From: Acanthochromis polyacanthus
Taxonomy: Eukaryota > Chordata > Actinopteri > Pomacentridae
Assembly: GCF_021347895.1 (NCBI RefSeq)
Contig: NC_067113.1
Coordinates: forward strand, 38,789,474-38,853,473
Length of the DNA: 64,000 bases
Reading direction: 5' to 3'
Position numbers and translations under genes: made by a program. Shown here one piece after another: positions 46,701-57,120 of this stretch; position 1 is the first letter of the stretch, and every line of letters begins with the position of its first letter. The notes below the pieces were generated by a model. The model made no database searches and was not told the origin of the DNA. It saw only the letters and a list, made by a program, of their open reading frames with translations.

Positions 46701-49700
46701 TTTACATGTTACATACGTGTCCTTTATCCCTGCTCTTTATTTAATACCGTTTACATGCTACATACGTGTCCTTTAACCCTGCTCTTTATTTTATACCGTT
46801 TACATGTTACATACGTGTCCTTTAACCCTGCTCTTTATTTAATACCGTTTACATGTTACATACGTGTTCTTTAACCCTGCTCTTTATTTTATACCGTTTA
46901 CATGTTACATACGTGTCCTTTAACCCTGCTCTTTATTTTATACCGTTTACATGTTACATACGTGTCCTTTAACCCTGCTCTTTATTTAATACCGTTTACA
47001 TGTTACATACGTGTCCTTTAACCCTGCTCTTTATTTAATACCGTTTACATGTTACATACGTGTCCTTTATCCCTGCTCTTTATTTAATACCGTTTACATG
47101 CTACATACGTGTCCTTTATTTCCTCCTATCTCGTTTTACCTCGCTTTGGATTCTTTAAACATTGTGTGTCTCATTTATCTTTTTTTGTTTCTAGTTTATC
47201 TCATTTTGACTTTAGTTTTTCCTGTTTTATGTCTTTTTTAGTTCTTTAAACATCTCTGTATTTTCATTTTGCCTCCACAAACTGTAGATTTTAAACTATT
47301 TACACTTTTGAAGCCACTACAAACTCTGTAAAACATATTTTTATCTCATTTCTTGTGTAGTTTTCCTCATTTCGTGTCTCATTAATGTGTCCACACCTGT
47401 AATGCTGCACAGTAAATCCAGTTTGTAGTCGTTGTGTTTTCAGCCCTTAACTTGTATTTAACAGTAAAACTGTCATTGATGGATGTAACTGATGAACTTG
47501 TTTCTTTCCGCTGTTGTGATGCTGCCGCTGTGTTTCTATATTACATTAGTATCCTGTAATTGGTCCGTTTCTCCAGTTGGCATGGTAACCAAACCGTCCA
47601 GTGAGCAGTCTCAGGACTTCTCCATCCACAACGAAGATTTCCCAGCTCTACCTGGGCCCAACTACCAAACGAAAGACCCCACCAGCACCACCGAGGACAG
47701 CAAAACGGTGGGACCACTTCTTCTTCTCCTCCTCCTTTTTCTCCTTCTTCTCCTTCTTCTCCTCCTTCTTCTCCTTTTTCTTCTTCACCTTCTCCTTCTT
47801 CTCCTCCTTCTCCTTCTCCTCCTTCTCCGTCTCCTTCTTCTCCTTCTTCTCCTCCTTCTCCTTCTTCTCCTCCTTCTCCTCCTTCTCCTTCTTCTTCTCC
47901 TTCTCCTCCTCCTCCTCCTTCTCCTCCCTTTTCTCCTCCTCCTTCTTTTTCTCCTCCTCCTTCTTCTCCTCCTTCACTCCAGGTTCCATCCTCTGTCTTC
48001 TCATCATGATGTTGTTCTTCTCCACTCTCTCTCACGTTTCCCTCCTCTTTCAGAATCTGAACTCTTCAGGAAAGCCCACCTCTAACTCAGACGGTCCAAA
48101 GTTCCCCGGCGATAAGAGCTCGGCGCCCAGCAACAACAACCAGCAGAAGAAAGGGATCCAGGTGCTTCCTGACGGTGAGGAACACACACACAACGTCACG
48201 TCGGCCAAACTATGAGGCTGAAATTATGTTTGAAGTCTTTATTTGATGCCTCAGAGGATGGAGACGGTGACACTTTTCTCCAGAGTGTTGCATTGTGGGT
48301 TTTTTGCAGCGTTGATGTCGCTCTGCTGGCGTTTGGTTTCACCTAAAGGAGCTTCTGAAGGCTCCTGAGATGTTTCACCTTCATGAAGGGGAAAAAATGA
48401 TGATAAATTGAAAAAAGTAGAGGCGAGAGAACTCAGAAATGTCTTCAGAGTTAGTTTGAAAGTACAACAAAAAACGCAGAATGAACACAAAAAGATGCAA
48501 AATTACAGCAAAAAATGTGAAATCTGCTCATAAAAATGCACAAAAAATTTACCACAGATGATTCAAAATTACCAAAAAAATTCAAAATTAGTATAAGGAC
48601 ACAAAGCTACCACAAAAAGATGCACAAATACCACAAATTTTCCACAAAATTGTTCTGAATTACGACAGAAAATTAAAAATTACCATAAAAACACGCAAAA
48701 TTGCCATAAAAAGACAGTAAATTACAGCAAAAATATGAAAAATGACTATAAAAATGTGCAAATTACCACAAATGATTAAAACTACCACAAAAAAATCCTA
48801 AATCACCATAAAGACACAAAATCACTATAAAAAGATGCAAAAATACCATAAATTTACCACAAAATTACTATAAAAAGACCCACAATTACCACAAAACGCA
48901 TAAAATCCCCCAAAAAAGACGCAAAATTTCCATAAAAACACACAAAATCACCACAAAAAGTCACAAACTATCCCTAAATGGATTTGGTACATTTCCCTGG
49001 TAATCATTTCAAAGAGCTTCCTTCCTGTTGTGGTTTTGTGGAAACGTCGTGGTCGGGTTAATTTAAATCGGCGGCATCGTGAACAAAAAGATCAAAGTAA
49101 ACTCTCAGAAAACGTCCTCGTGTGTGTCCTGGAGCTGCGAGTCGTCTCCTAGTCGCTAAACTGAGGTTTCACCGGTTCCCGTCTTTTTCAGGGCGAGTGA
49201 CCAACATCCCCGTCGGCATGGTAACGGACCAGTTCGGGATGATCGGCCTGCTGACGTTCATCCGGGCGGCGGAGACGGATCCCGGCATGGTTCACCTGGC
49301 GCTGGGCTCCGACCTGACGACGCTCGGCCTCAACCTCAACTCACCAGAGTAAGAAACGGCACGAGCACGTGGATACGTTCTAAAAGATCACCACAAACCC
49401 ACGAGTCCAGCAAGGAGAGAAAACAAAACTTTACTGATCTCAGAGGGGTGATCAGAATAAACAAAAAAGACATGAAAAGAGAAATTCAGCGTCTAAAAAG
49501 TAGAGGACGATGCTGAAATGGTTATTATACCAAAGTAATAAAAAAATCACACAATAATGAAAAACTGCACCTGAGAAAGAGATAAAATGAAATATTGATG
49601 GAAATGAGACGAAAAAATATGTTGCAGCTGAAAACGGGACAAAATGAAATATTGCACCTAAAAAAATGATTCAAATTGATAAATTGCACCTGAAAATAAG

Positions 49701-52700
49701 ATGAAATATTGTCTTTAAATATTTAAATATTTCACCTTGAAACTTCAATAAAAATCAAGTATTGTGTCTTAAAAATGAGAGAGAAAATAAATGCCACCTA
49801 TTTCACCTGAAAAATGAAATGTACAATATTGCACCTTACAAAGAGATAAAGGTGAGATATTTAATAGAAATGAAATACTGCACCTGATGTAGGAAATAAA
49901 ATGAAATACTGCGGCAAAAAAATTAGATGCAAAGCAAAAAGTGTGCTGGAAATGAGACAAAAATGTTGCAGCTGAAAACGAGATAAAATGAGATTTTCAC
50001 TGAAAAATAGATTTAAATTGATGTATTGCATCTGGAAAAAAAATGAAATATTCCACCTGAGAAATTAAATGAAAATGAAATATTTCAATAAATGTGAAAT
50101 ATTTCAACTGAAAAATTGGATAGAAACGAAATGTTGTCTTTAAAAAGAGATGCAGATTAATTAGTAAATATTTCACCTGAAAGTTTCGATAAAAATCAAA
50201 TATTTTCTTAAAAATTATATAAAAAATTAAAAATTGTGTCAGAAAAATTAGATAAAAATGAAATATTTCACATTACATAAAGATTCAAACACCACGATTA
50301 AAACCCTCCAGGATGGAAAACGGATACGTAATGACCAATGAAATAAATTAGAAATGTAGAACAAATAAATTACGTTAAAGTTAAAAAGGAGAACAGGTGT
50401 AAAAGAGGAGACTTCAGTGAAGTTTTCTAACTTGAATACAATAAAAATTGTTTATTAGTTTAGCTAGTTAGTTGGTTTTTGTATTTTTTTGTAACAAAGG
50501 AATTAAATAATTTAAATTTTCTGTCTGTTAATAAACATAAATATTCCGTTTTTTCCTTCCAGGAATCTGTATCCTAAGTTTGCGTCTCCGTGGGCGTCGG
50601 CTCCGTGTCGACCGCAGGATATAGGTGAGTTTATTCTGTGTTCATTTACATTTAAATCATATATTCAGGTGTTTTTATTATAATAAATTCATCATTTATT
50701 CATTCGTTCTTCATTAGCTCACCTTTATGTCGTTATTTTCTCCTGCACCTGACAATTATGAGATTTTTCCTTATTTATTTAAACACCAATAACTGTTGTT
50801 TTTATTCTAAATTCATCTTTCAAATATTTATTTCTATCACTCAAATAATGTTACAATAATAAAGAGAACAGATTGAATTGAGTTTTTCTGCCATAAAATG
50901 CCCAAAATTAATGAATCCATCTTAAATAATTCTCTTTGTTTTCTTTTTACATCTTTTTTCTGCTTCTCCTGCAGATTTTCATGTTCCGTCAGAGTATTTA
51001 ACCAACATCCACATAAGGGACAAGGTGGGTAAAAAAACACCAGAAATGTCACTTTTATTCTCATTTTAACAGAAATATCCTTCTTTTTCTTATTTTAACA
51101 GTTAAAAACACCAGAATTATCCTTTAGTCCCGTTTTAACTGCGTTTAAGGGCTCTTATACTGTTTACACTATAGATGTGTTTTTCTGTGCTAACTGGGTT
51201 TATTTCTGTTTATTTCACTTTGTTGTCCTCTGCTTCTCTAATTGCAGTTAGCAGCTATCAAGTTGTCTCGATACGGTGAAGATCTGCTGTTTTATCTCTA
51301 CTATATGAACGGAGGAGACCTACTACAACTCCTGGCTGCAGTAGAACTGTAAGAACAGCAACAATTAAACTTTAACATTTGGGGTGTTTTTCAAGTTGAT
51401 TTCAATTTAAATATGATTTTTTTCCCCACTTAAAAATGTATTTTAATACAATCCTGCAAAAATATGACGATTATCAACTTTAATGATATTTAAATGTTCA
51501 AAATTGTACAAAAGGAGGAAATAAATGATGATTAAATACATTTTCTAGCAATCAAGTACCATTAATAATAAATATTTATTACTGCTGCTCAATTAAAAAT
51601 GTGTTTTTATGGAGTTTTAGAAACTTTTGCAGTGAATATTGTTGGTGCGGCTGTTTGAATTTCAATGTTATGTGGTTTATTTTGTTTTTACTGGTGCTTT
51701 TTGATGGAAAATCGGCCAAAAAACAAACATTTTGCTTCTTTTACCTAAAAAATATTAACTGTAAAATGTCTTTAGGATGCTAAGACACCAAAAATTTAGC
51801 AAAGTTTAAAGTTAACGTTGAATATTTATATAATTTCCACACTTTTTAATAAGATATTCAGCATCTTAGCTGTCGATGTTCAGGAAGCTACAGCCAGAGG
51901 TTAGTTAGCATAGCTTAGCATAAAGACTGGAAACAAAGGGAAACTGTTAGCATGGTTCTGCTTAGAGGGCGCTAACTTAGAAATGATTAATATTTTACAC
52001 TTAAACAACTAATTAGTGAGTTGAAAACGTGTCTTCAGCTTCTGATTCTTGATAAAACGGTTGTAAAATCCTGATTTTGTGTAAAATCCTGATTTTGTGG
52101 CGTCCAGGTTTAACAGGGACTGGCGGTACCATAAAGAGGAGCGGGTTTGGATCACCAGAGCTCCGGGGATGGAGCCCACGCTGAAGACCAACGCCTACGA
52201 GAGAGGGACCTACTACTTCTTCGACTGCCTCAACTGGAGAAAAGTGGCCAAGGTGACGACAAACGCACAGTTTAGACTTTAATTAAACGTTTCAGCAGCA
52301 GAAATGTTTGAATTGTACTCAAAAAGTAGATAACGGTGCAGCTTAAAGACGAGAATATTCAGCAATTTGTGATTTAAATGGATGAAGCTACAGAATTAAG
52401 GCTGTTTTTTTCGTCAAATCTGTATTTTTTTATTTTGAAAATGGACTTAATTTGTAAATTCTTACGCGTTTACGTCTTTTCTGACTCTCTTTAAGCCTTT
52501 AAATAATCTTTTTTACAGATTTATACCCAAATAATAGAGATCAGACGTTTAAACAGCCTCTTTGATTCTGTTTTTATGTTTTAAATGGCTCAAATGATTT
52601 TTCTTCCTGCCTATTTTGCTCCTCCTTGCTGTGGTTTTTTCTTTTTTTGTGCTACTTTAGCATTTCTGCAAACATCACGTCTTTTTTCAGTTGTTCTGCA

Positions 52701-55700
52701 TCGCTTTACAGTTTCTATTTTTGGTTGTTTTTAATGTTTTCTGTTGATTTTTTAGATCTCTTTCTGCAGAAATGCCTAAAATTATTTACTGATAGATGGA
52801 GCAGAAATATATGCAAATTTAATCAAAAATCTGATCAAACATAATGTGGTTTTCAATCCCAGATCAGATGTTTTTGTTGTAAAGGTCTTGATAATTCATC
52901 AGAATCTGATAAAACAAGAAAAATCTGGACAGGAAAAATGAGATCAAAATAAAATATTTCACTTGAAAAATGAGAATTATTAAATATAATGCCAAAACAA
53001 ATGCTAAAAAATGAAATATTGTACCTGGAAAAAATTAGATAAAGTGAAATATTTCATCTGGAAAATTAGATAAAAACTAAATATTATGTTGCAAAAGTTA
53101 TAGAACGATGACATTATGTTGGAAAAATGAGATGCAAATAAATATTACACATAAAAACGAAATATTGTACCAGCAAACTGAGAAAGCAAAATATTTCACC
53201 AAAAAAATGAGAATTATTAAATATTGCACCTAAAAAAATAGATGAAAATGTAATATTTAGCCAAAAAAAATGCTACAAATGAAATATTTCATCTGAAAAA
53301 TGAGATAAAACTGAAATATGCTGGAAAATGAGATGAAAGTAAAATTTTATGCTGGAAAATGAGATAAAAAGAAAATGTGGTAAGAGTTGGATAACGATGA
53401 CATTATGTTGGAAAAATGAGATACAAATCAAATATTTAACCAAAAAATGGATAAAAATGAAATATTGGGGAGAAAGTGAGAAAGCAAAATATTTCACCAA
53501 AAAGAGATAAAATGAAACAGAGTGGGCCAAAGGTATTTAGTCAGCCACCAACTGTGGAAGTTCTCCCACTTCAAATGATGACAGAGGATGTAGTTTTCAT
53601 CAGAGGGTCACTTCAACTGTGAGAGACAGAATATGGGAAAAAAACAGGACATCACACTGTAGGATTTTTGAAGCATTTATTTGTAAATTATGGTGGAAAA
53701 CAAGTATTTGGTCAATAACAAAAGTCCAGCTCAATGCTTTGTAATCTAACCTTTCAAACGTTTACGGTACGTCTTCACCAGGTTTGCACACACTGTAGCT
53801 GGTGTTTTGGCTCATTCCTCCTTTTAGATCTCTACAGCAGTGATGTTTTGGGGCAGGTTTTCTATGGGGTTGAGGTCTACAGACTGACTGGGCCACTCCA
53901 GGACTCTGAAATGCTTCTTAAGGAGCCACTCCTTTGTGTGTTTGGGATCTTTATCATGCTGGAAGACCCAGCCACGTTTTATCTTCAATGTTCTCACTGA
54001 TGGACGGACGTTTTGGCTCCAAACCTCCCCATACGTGGCCCCATTCATTCTTTCCTTTACGTTGATCAGTCGTCCTGCCCCCTTTGCAGAAAAACAGCCC
54101 CAAAGCATGATGTTTCCGCCCCCATGCTTCACAGTAGGTACAGTGTTCTTGGGATGCAGCTCAGCGTTCTTCTTCAAACTGGACGAGTTGAGTTTATACC
54201 AAAAAGTTCTATTTTGGTTCCATCTGACCACATGACATTCTCCCAGTCCTCCTCTGGATCATCCATATGCTGTCTGGCAGACTTCAGACGGGCCTGGAGA
54301 TGTACTGGTTTAAACAGGAGGATCCCTGTCAGCGTGGTGTGTTACTGATGTCAGCCTTTGTTGCTTTGGTCCCAGCTCTCTGCAGGTCGTTCACCACGTC
54401 CCCCCGTGTAGTTCTGGGATTCTCATGATCATTTTGACCCCACGGGATGAGATGTTATGTGGAGCCACAGACTATCAGTGGTCTTGTGTGTCTTCCATTT
54501 TCTGATAATTGCTCCCACCGTCGACTTATTCACACCAAGCTGCTTGCCTGTTGTACATTCACTCTTCCCAGCCTGGTGCAGGTCTACAGTTTTGCTCCTG
54601 GTGTCCTTTGACAGCTCTTTGGTCACAGTGGAGTTTGGAGTCTGTTTGAGGCTGTGGACAGGTGTCTGTTATCCAGATAACGAGTTCAAACAGGTGCAGT
54701 TAATACAGCTAACGAGTGGAGGACAGAAGAGCTTCTTACAGAAGTTACAGAGATCTTGCTTGTTTGGAGGTGACCAAATACTTATTTTCCACCATAATTT
54801 ACAAATAAATTCTTTAAAAATCCTACAATGGGATTTCCTGTTTTTTTCCCCCCATATTCTGTGTCTCACAGTTGAAGTGACCCTCTGATGAAAACTACAT
54901 CCTCTGTCATCATTTGAAGTGGGAGAACTTCCACAGTTGGTGGCTGACTAAGTACCTTTGGCCCCACTGTACTATGCTGGAAAAACAAGATAAAATGTAA
55001 TATTAAGTGAGAAAAAGAGATAAAAATTAAAACTATCAGAAAATTTTAATATAAATGAAATATTGCACTTTAAAATGAGAAAAAAATTTAAATATTATGG
55101 CTAAAAAATTACATAAAAAAGAAGTGTTGCACCTAAAAATGAGAAATTCAATATTAAATCATGCAAAATGAGATAAACAAATATTTTGCCATAAAAATTA
55201 CAATTCTACATTTTCATTTAGCAGACGCTTTTGTCCAAATTAGGTAAAAAATTAAATATTGAACCTGATAAAAAAAAAATTAGAGAAATTTTAAATATTG
55301 CACAAAAAATTGGATTAGAAATGAAATACAAAATATTGCACCTAAGAAATGAGATAAAAAATGAAATATTGTACCTGAAAAATTTGATAAAATGGAATAT
55401 TGCACATAAAAATGAGATATAAATTATATATTAAATGTTGCACCTAAAATTGGATAAAAATTAAAATATTGCACATGAAAGCGAGATAAAAACTAAATAT
55501 TCTGTCGGAAAAATTCAATATAAGTAAAATATGAAACATTTCATCTGGGAAAATTGAGATAGAAATGAAATATTGCACATAGAAATTAGATATAAATTAA
55601 ATATTAAATCTTACACTTAAAAATGAGCTGAAAATTAAATATTTTGCTGTAAAAATTAAATATTGCACCCAAAAATGAGATAAATTAAATAGTGCACCTC

Positions 55701-55899
55701 AAACATGAGACAAAAATGAAAACATTTCACCTGAAAATGAGCTGAAAGTTCTAAAAGAATAAATAAAACTAAAAAGAGAGTGTGATGGTCTAAATGTGTT
55801 TGTGGTTTTCAGGAGTTTCATCTGGAATACGACAAACTAGAAGAGCGACCTCACGTTCCCTCCACCTTCAACTACAATCCCGCCCAGCAGGCCTTCTGA
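34631..55899 (+). CDS. cnot2: CNOT2, CCR4-NOT complex subunit 2, spliced (apparent frameshift in one exon)
   Basis: CNOT2 is a scaffold subunit of the CCR4-NOT deadenylase; its C-terminal NOT box dimerises with CNOT3 on CNOT1. Exons: 34619-34750, 36041-36113, 37766-37913, 39033-39238, 40758-40837, 40914-41039, 47577-47707, 48054-48174, 49192-49348, 50563-50624, 50975-51024, 51248-51348, 52108-52252, 55813-55899. All are GT-AG and phases agree except inside 39033-39238. About 535 aa from the ATG at 34631, if one missing base is allowed for (human 540). Landmarks: [75 protein letters not shown]; and a NOT box at about 409-535 ([54 protein letters not shown]). The human N-terminal 16-residue exon was not found, so the start is provisional. 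Confidence 0.95.
35250..35530. repeat. 21-bp tandem repeat with higher-order pattern
   Basis: About 13 units of CAAGAAAAAGGCACAAAATTA (21 bp). A three-unit (63-bp) pattern with GACAAAAGCAC and GGCGCAAC variants occurs twice near 35270-35400. The frames stay open because 21 is a multiple of three; it is not a gene. Confidence 0.85.
36041..36113 (+). CDS. cnot2: cnot2 exon
   Basis: Encodes [20 protein letters not shown] and YGPQ. The acceptor is TTTGTGTTTCCAG and the donor is CAGA/GTGAGA. Confidence 0.92.
36270..37460. repeat. A-rich degenerate repeat array
   Basis: About 1.2 kb of irregular 20-24 bp units (AAAATTACAGCAAAAAGATG and variants, with ATTTGCCCATAAAGATGC) in the cnot2 intron. Confidence 0.75.
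37540..37612 (-). mobile_element. LINE 3' tail, reversed
   Basis: ACAAACTTTATTAATTCCAC, then AGCGAGGATGTTTACAGC, is the inverted counterpart of the element end at 3580-3620. Confidence 0.6.
37766..37913 (+). CDS. cnot2: cnot2 exon
   Basis: Encodes [13 protein letters not shown], then [15 protein letters not shown] and MHTPPSPS. The acceptor is CGTCTCTCCAG and the donor is CAG/GTAGAG. Confidence 0.93.
38070..38770. repeat. A-rich degenerate repeat array
   Basis: Same family as 36270-37460. Confidence 0.7.
39033..39238 (+). CDS. cnot2: cnot2 exon with apparent 1-nt frameshift
   Basis: The entry frame reads [19 protein letters not shown]. The exit frame reads [19 protein letters not shown], then GRQPFTINS, and is required by the next exon. 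The two frames differ: 206 nt are present where 207 (or 204) are needed. The change lies in the purine run at about 39100-39155 (AGAGGGGGGAGGAGGG). It is an assembly or sequencing error in a G-run, or a real mutation. Confidence 0.88.
39350..40200. repeat. 40-bp tandem array with 160-bp higher-order unit
   Basis: Monomers of about 40 bp (AAAATTACCACAAAATGATG, AAAAACGGCCAAAAAAGACG). A variant-marked block recurs: ACGTAAAATTACC at 39611, 39771 and 39932, i.e. spacing 160 and 161 bp = four monomers. Confidence 0.85.
40712..40757. repeat. (GT)n-rich tract abutting a splice acceptor
   Basis: A GTGTGTGTGTTTTTGTGTGTG-type tract runs into GTGTGTCAG, the acceptor of the exon at 40758. Confidence 0.8.
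40758..40837 (+). CDS. cnot2: cnot2 exon
   Basis: Encodes [20 protein letters not shown], then NIFNGT, very close to human. The donor is ACAG/GTAAAG. Confidence 0.94.
40914..41039 (+). CDS. cnot2: cnot2 exon
   Basis: Encodes [20 protein letters not shown], then [15 protein letters not shown]. The acceptor is TTTCCTCTGCAG and the donor is TATG/GTAAGA. The 49-bp minisatellite begins only 21 bp after this donor. Confidence 0.95.
42110..43890. repeat. Higher-order segment A within the minisatellite
   Basis: The order of variant units is repeated at 44021-45850. Markers: ACATGCG at 42155 and 44066 (1911 bp = 39 units apart); later markers are 1960 bp (40 units) apart, so the two segments differ by one unit. 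Confidence 0.85.
44021..45850. repeat. Higher-order segment B within the minisatellite
   Basis: Second copy of the segment at 42110-43890, with one extra unit. Confidence 0.85.
47577..47707 (+). CDS. cnot2: cnot2 exon
   Basis: Encodes [20 protein letters not shown], then [20 protein letters not shown]. The acceptor is CCGTTTCTCCAG and the donor is ACG/GTGGGA. Confidence 0.95.
47716..47982 (+). repeat. Polypyrimidine (CTT/CTC)n tract
   Basis: About 265 bases of nearly pure C/T on the transcribed-sense strand, starting 9 bases after a 5' splice site. Leu/Ser/Phe-rich and Glu-rich ORFs over it are artefacts. Confidence 0.95.
48054..48174 (+). CDS. cnot2: cnot2 exon
   Basis: Encodes [20 protein letters not shown], then [14 protein letters not shown]. 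The acceptor is CCTCCTCTTTCAG and the donor is GACG/GTGAGG. Confidence 0.95.
48475..48970. repeat. A-rich degenerate repeat array
   Basis: AAAATTACCACAAAAAGACAC-type units in the intron. Confidence 0.7.
49192..49348 (+). CDS. cnot2: cnot2 exon
   Basis: Encodes [20 protein letters not shown], then [20 protein letters not shown] and [12 protein letters not shown], nearly identical to human. The donor is CCAGA/GTAAGA. Confidence 0.96.
49560..50290. repeat. A-rich repeat family 2 (GAAATATTGCACCTGAAAAA)
   Basis: Irregular 25-32 bp units such as AATGAGATAAAATGAAATAT, then TGCACCTGAAAA. The family is distinct from the AAAATTACC one. Confidence 0.7.
50563..50624 (+). CDS. cnot2: cnot2 exon
   Basis: Encodes [20 protein letters not shown]. 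The acceptor is TTTCCTTCCAG and the donor is ATAG/GTGAGT. Confidence 0.94.
50975..51024 (+). CDS. cnot2: cnot2 exon (NOT box start)
   Basis: Encodes [17 protein letters not shown]. The acceptor is CTTCTCCTGCAG and the donor is AAG/GTGGGT. Confidence 0.94.
51248..51348 (+). CDS. cnot2: cnot2 exon (NOT box)
   Basis: Encodes [20 protein letters not shown], then [14 protein letters not shown]. The acceptor is CTAATTGCAG and the donor is AACT/GTAAGA. Confidence 0.95.
51881..52020 (+). repeat. Dispersed repeat (TTAGCATAAAGACTGG family), copy 2
   Basis: CAGGAAGCTACAGCC through AAAGGGAAACTGTTAGC, followed by CTTAAACAACTAATTAGTGA, which recurs after copy 4. Confidence 0.65.
52108..52252 (+). CDS. 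cnot2: cnot2 exon (NOT box)
   Basis: Encodes [20 protein letters not shown], then [20 protein letters not shown] and LNWRKVAK. The donor is AAG/GTGACG. Confidence 0.96.
52900..53517. repeat. A-rich repeat family 2
   Basis: Units with GAAATATTTCACCTGAAAAA and ATGAGATAAAA. Interrupted on its right side by a Tc1 element and resumed at 54975. Confidence 0.7.
53824..54231 (-). pseudogene. Tc1 transposase, catalytic part
   Basis: Motifs: [28 protein letters not shown] (second acid) and [14 protein letters not shown] (third acid, E). The frame is broken from the N-terminal part and ends in [11 protein letters not shown] rather than a normal C-terminus. Inactive. Confidence 0.85.
54429..54626 (-). 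pseudogene. Tc1 transposase, N-terminal helix-turn-helix part
   Basis: [20 protein letters not shown], then [16 protein letters not shown], is the paired-type DNA-binding domain of Tc1 transposases. It is separated from the catalytic part by frameshifts between 54231 and 54429. Confidence 0.8.
54975..55745. repeat. A-rich repeat family 2, continuation
   Basis: GAAATATTGCACCTAAAAAT, AATGAGATAAAAA-type units up to the last cnot2 intron end. Confidence 0.7.
55813..55899 (+). CDS. cnot2: cnot2 last coding exon
   Basis: Encodes [20 protein letters not shown], then YNPAQQAF and TGA, the conserved CNOT2 C-terminus. The acceptor is GTGGTTTTCAG. Confidence 0.96.
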   Translation, partial: EFHLEYDKLEERPHVPSTFNYNPAQQAF

Positions 55900-56375
55900 T
55901 TGGCTGCCGCTCCTCCCGCCTGCCTGCCATTGGCCCTCCTGGCTCATCAGCTCTTTAGGTTTCTTCCACACTCTCAGATCAATCAGAAAGACTCGACGGA
56001 GACGCCGTCCTGCCTCCTGACCCCAGCAGACTTTATCATTTTAACCTTTTCTCATGTTTCTTTACCTCATTTTGTTTTTATTTTATTCCCTTTTTTCTCC
56101 TCCATCGGTTTGGTTCCAGCAGCCGGTAAATAAGTGTCCATCCCACCGGCGATTTCTATTCAGTCTTAAGAATCGACTATTTTTGTCCAGAGAAGCTTTT
56201 AAAGGAGAAACCAGATTTTAACGCCGTCAGGATGGATAATTATTCCGCTCTTCAGCACTTCAGCTCCGACTATTTATCTCCACTTTTACCAGGTTTTTCT
56301 TCCGGCGTTTCAGATCAGATAACACGTCAGACAGTCAGGAGACGAAATGCAATGTACATTGTAGCACTATTTCAT

Positions 56376-56381
56376 AATAAA
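56376..56381 (+). terminator. cnot2: Proximal poly(A) signal of cnot2
   Basis: AATAAA, 477 bases past the stop codon, just after TGTACATTGTAGCAC (a Pumilio-like TGTANAT site: TGTACAT). Confidence 0.5.
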
Positions 56382-56599
56382 AGAAGGAAAAACAGCTTTT
56401 TTATGGGTTCTTCATGTTATGTGGGTAGAAAATTCAACAAGTGGGTTTAATTTGGGGTTTTGGAGCAGCTAGAAAAGTCGCTTTTAGTTAGTTTTTGTCC
56501 TTATTGTCAACAAATCACACATGGAGAGCTCCGAATAATCAACAATTAAACCGCAGATTGGTCTGTTTATTACTTGTTTGGGCTAAAAAAAAAAAAAAA

Positions 56600-57120
56600 A
56601 AGAAGTCAAAAATGGTGAAAAAAAAAGCTAAAAATGAAATACCATACCTGAAAAATAGATTAAAACATTTCACCTGAAAAATTAGATTAAAATTAAACAT
56701 TTCACCTGAAACATTATATAGAATGAAATCTTATGCTGGGATTACGAGATTAAAACTAAATATGTCAGAAATATGAGATAATCTAATATTTCACCTGAAG
56801 ATGAGAGAAATTTAAAATGTTGCACCAAAGATTGTTTAAAAAAAAAAATATTGCACTTAAAAAATTAGAACTAAAATGTTAAATATTGTACCTAAGAATT
56901 AAGATAAATTAAATATTTCACTGTAAAAATGTAATGAAATGAAATATTTGACCTAAAAATTTAATAAAATGAAATATTTCCCCTGAAAAATTAGCACAGA
57001 ATTAAATATTGCACCTGAAAATGAGATAAAACATGAAATGTCGGAAAAATGAGATAAAATTATATATTTTGTATAAAGTTAGAATAAAAATGAAATATTG
57101 CACCTGAAAATAAGAGAGTA
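56600..57120. repeat. A-rich repeat family 2
   Basis: ATTTCACCTGAAAAATTAGA-type units. Confidence 0.65.

Larger units (their letters stand above)
41061..47119. repeat. 49-bp minisatellite, about 124 copies, in a cnot2 intron
   Basis: The unit is TACCGTTTACATGCTACATA, CGTGTCCTTTATCCCTGCTC, TTTATTTAA. 6059 bases / 49 = about 123.6 copies in one orientation, with almost no indels. Variation is mostly at three sites: C/T in TG[C/T]TACAT, T/A in TTTA[T/A]CCC and A/T in TTT[A/T]AT. Rarer variants are ACATGCG, ACATACATG, TTATTCC and GTGTTCT. Long ORFs across it are artefacts of a stop-poor repeat. Confidence 0.98.
53518..54969 (-). mobile_element. Tc1-like transposon with about 200-bp terminal inverted repeats
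   Basis: TIRs 53518-53714 and 54771-54969 match almost throughout (GCCAAAGGTA.TTAGTCAGCC, then ACCAACTGTGGAAGTTCTCC). The right end is CCCCACTG/TA with the TA target; the left TA is mutated. A broken transposase lies between on the minus strand. It is inserted in a cnot2 intron, antisense to the gene. Confidence 0.92.

Noticed and set aside
41061..47119. CRISPR-like regular array
   Set aside because: Repeats abut with no unique spacers, the genome is a vertebrate, and no cas genes are present. It is a minisatellite.
41131..47241. Long ORFs of up to 264 aa with [18 protein letters not shown] repeats
   Set aside because: They are readings of the 49-bp minisatellite, open in several frames and inside a cnot2 intron; there is no independent coding evidence.
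47492..48215. Leu-, Ser/Phe-, Glu- and Gly/Glu-rich ORFs of 125-204 aa
   Set aside because: They cross the polypyrimidine tract in a cnot2 intron. Only the exon parts (47577-47707, 48054-48174) are real.
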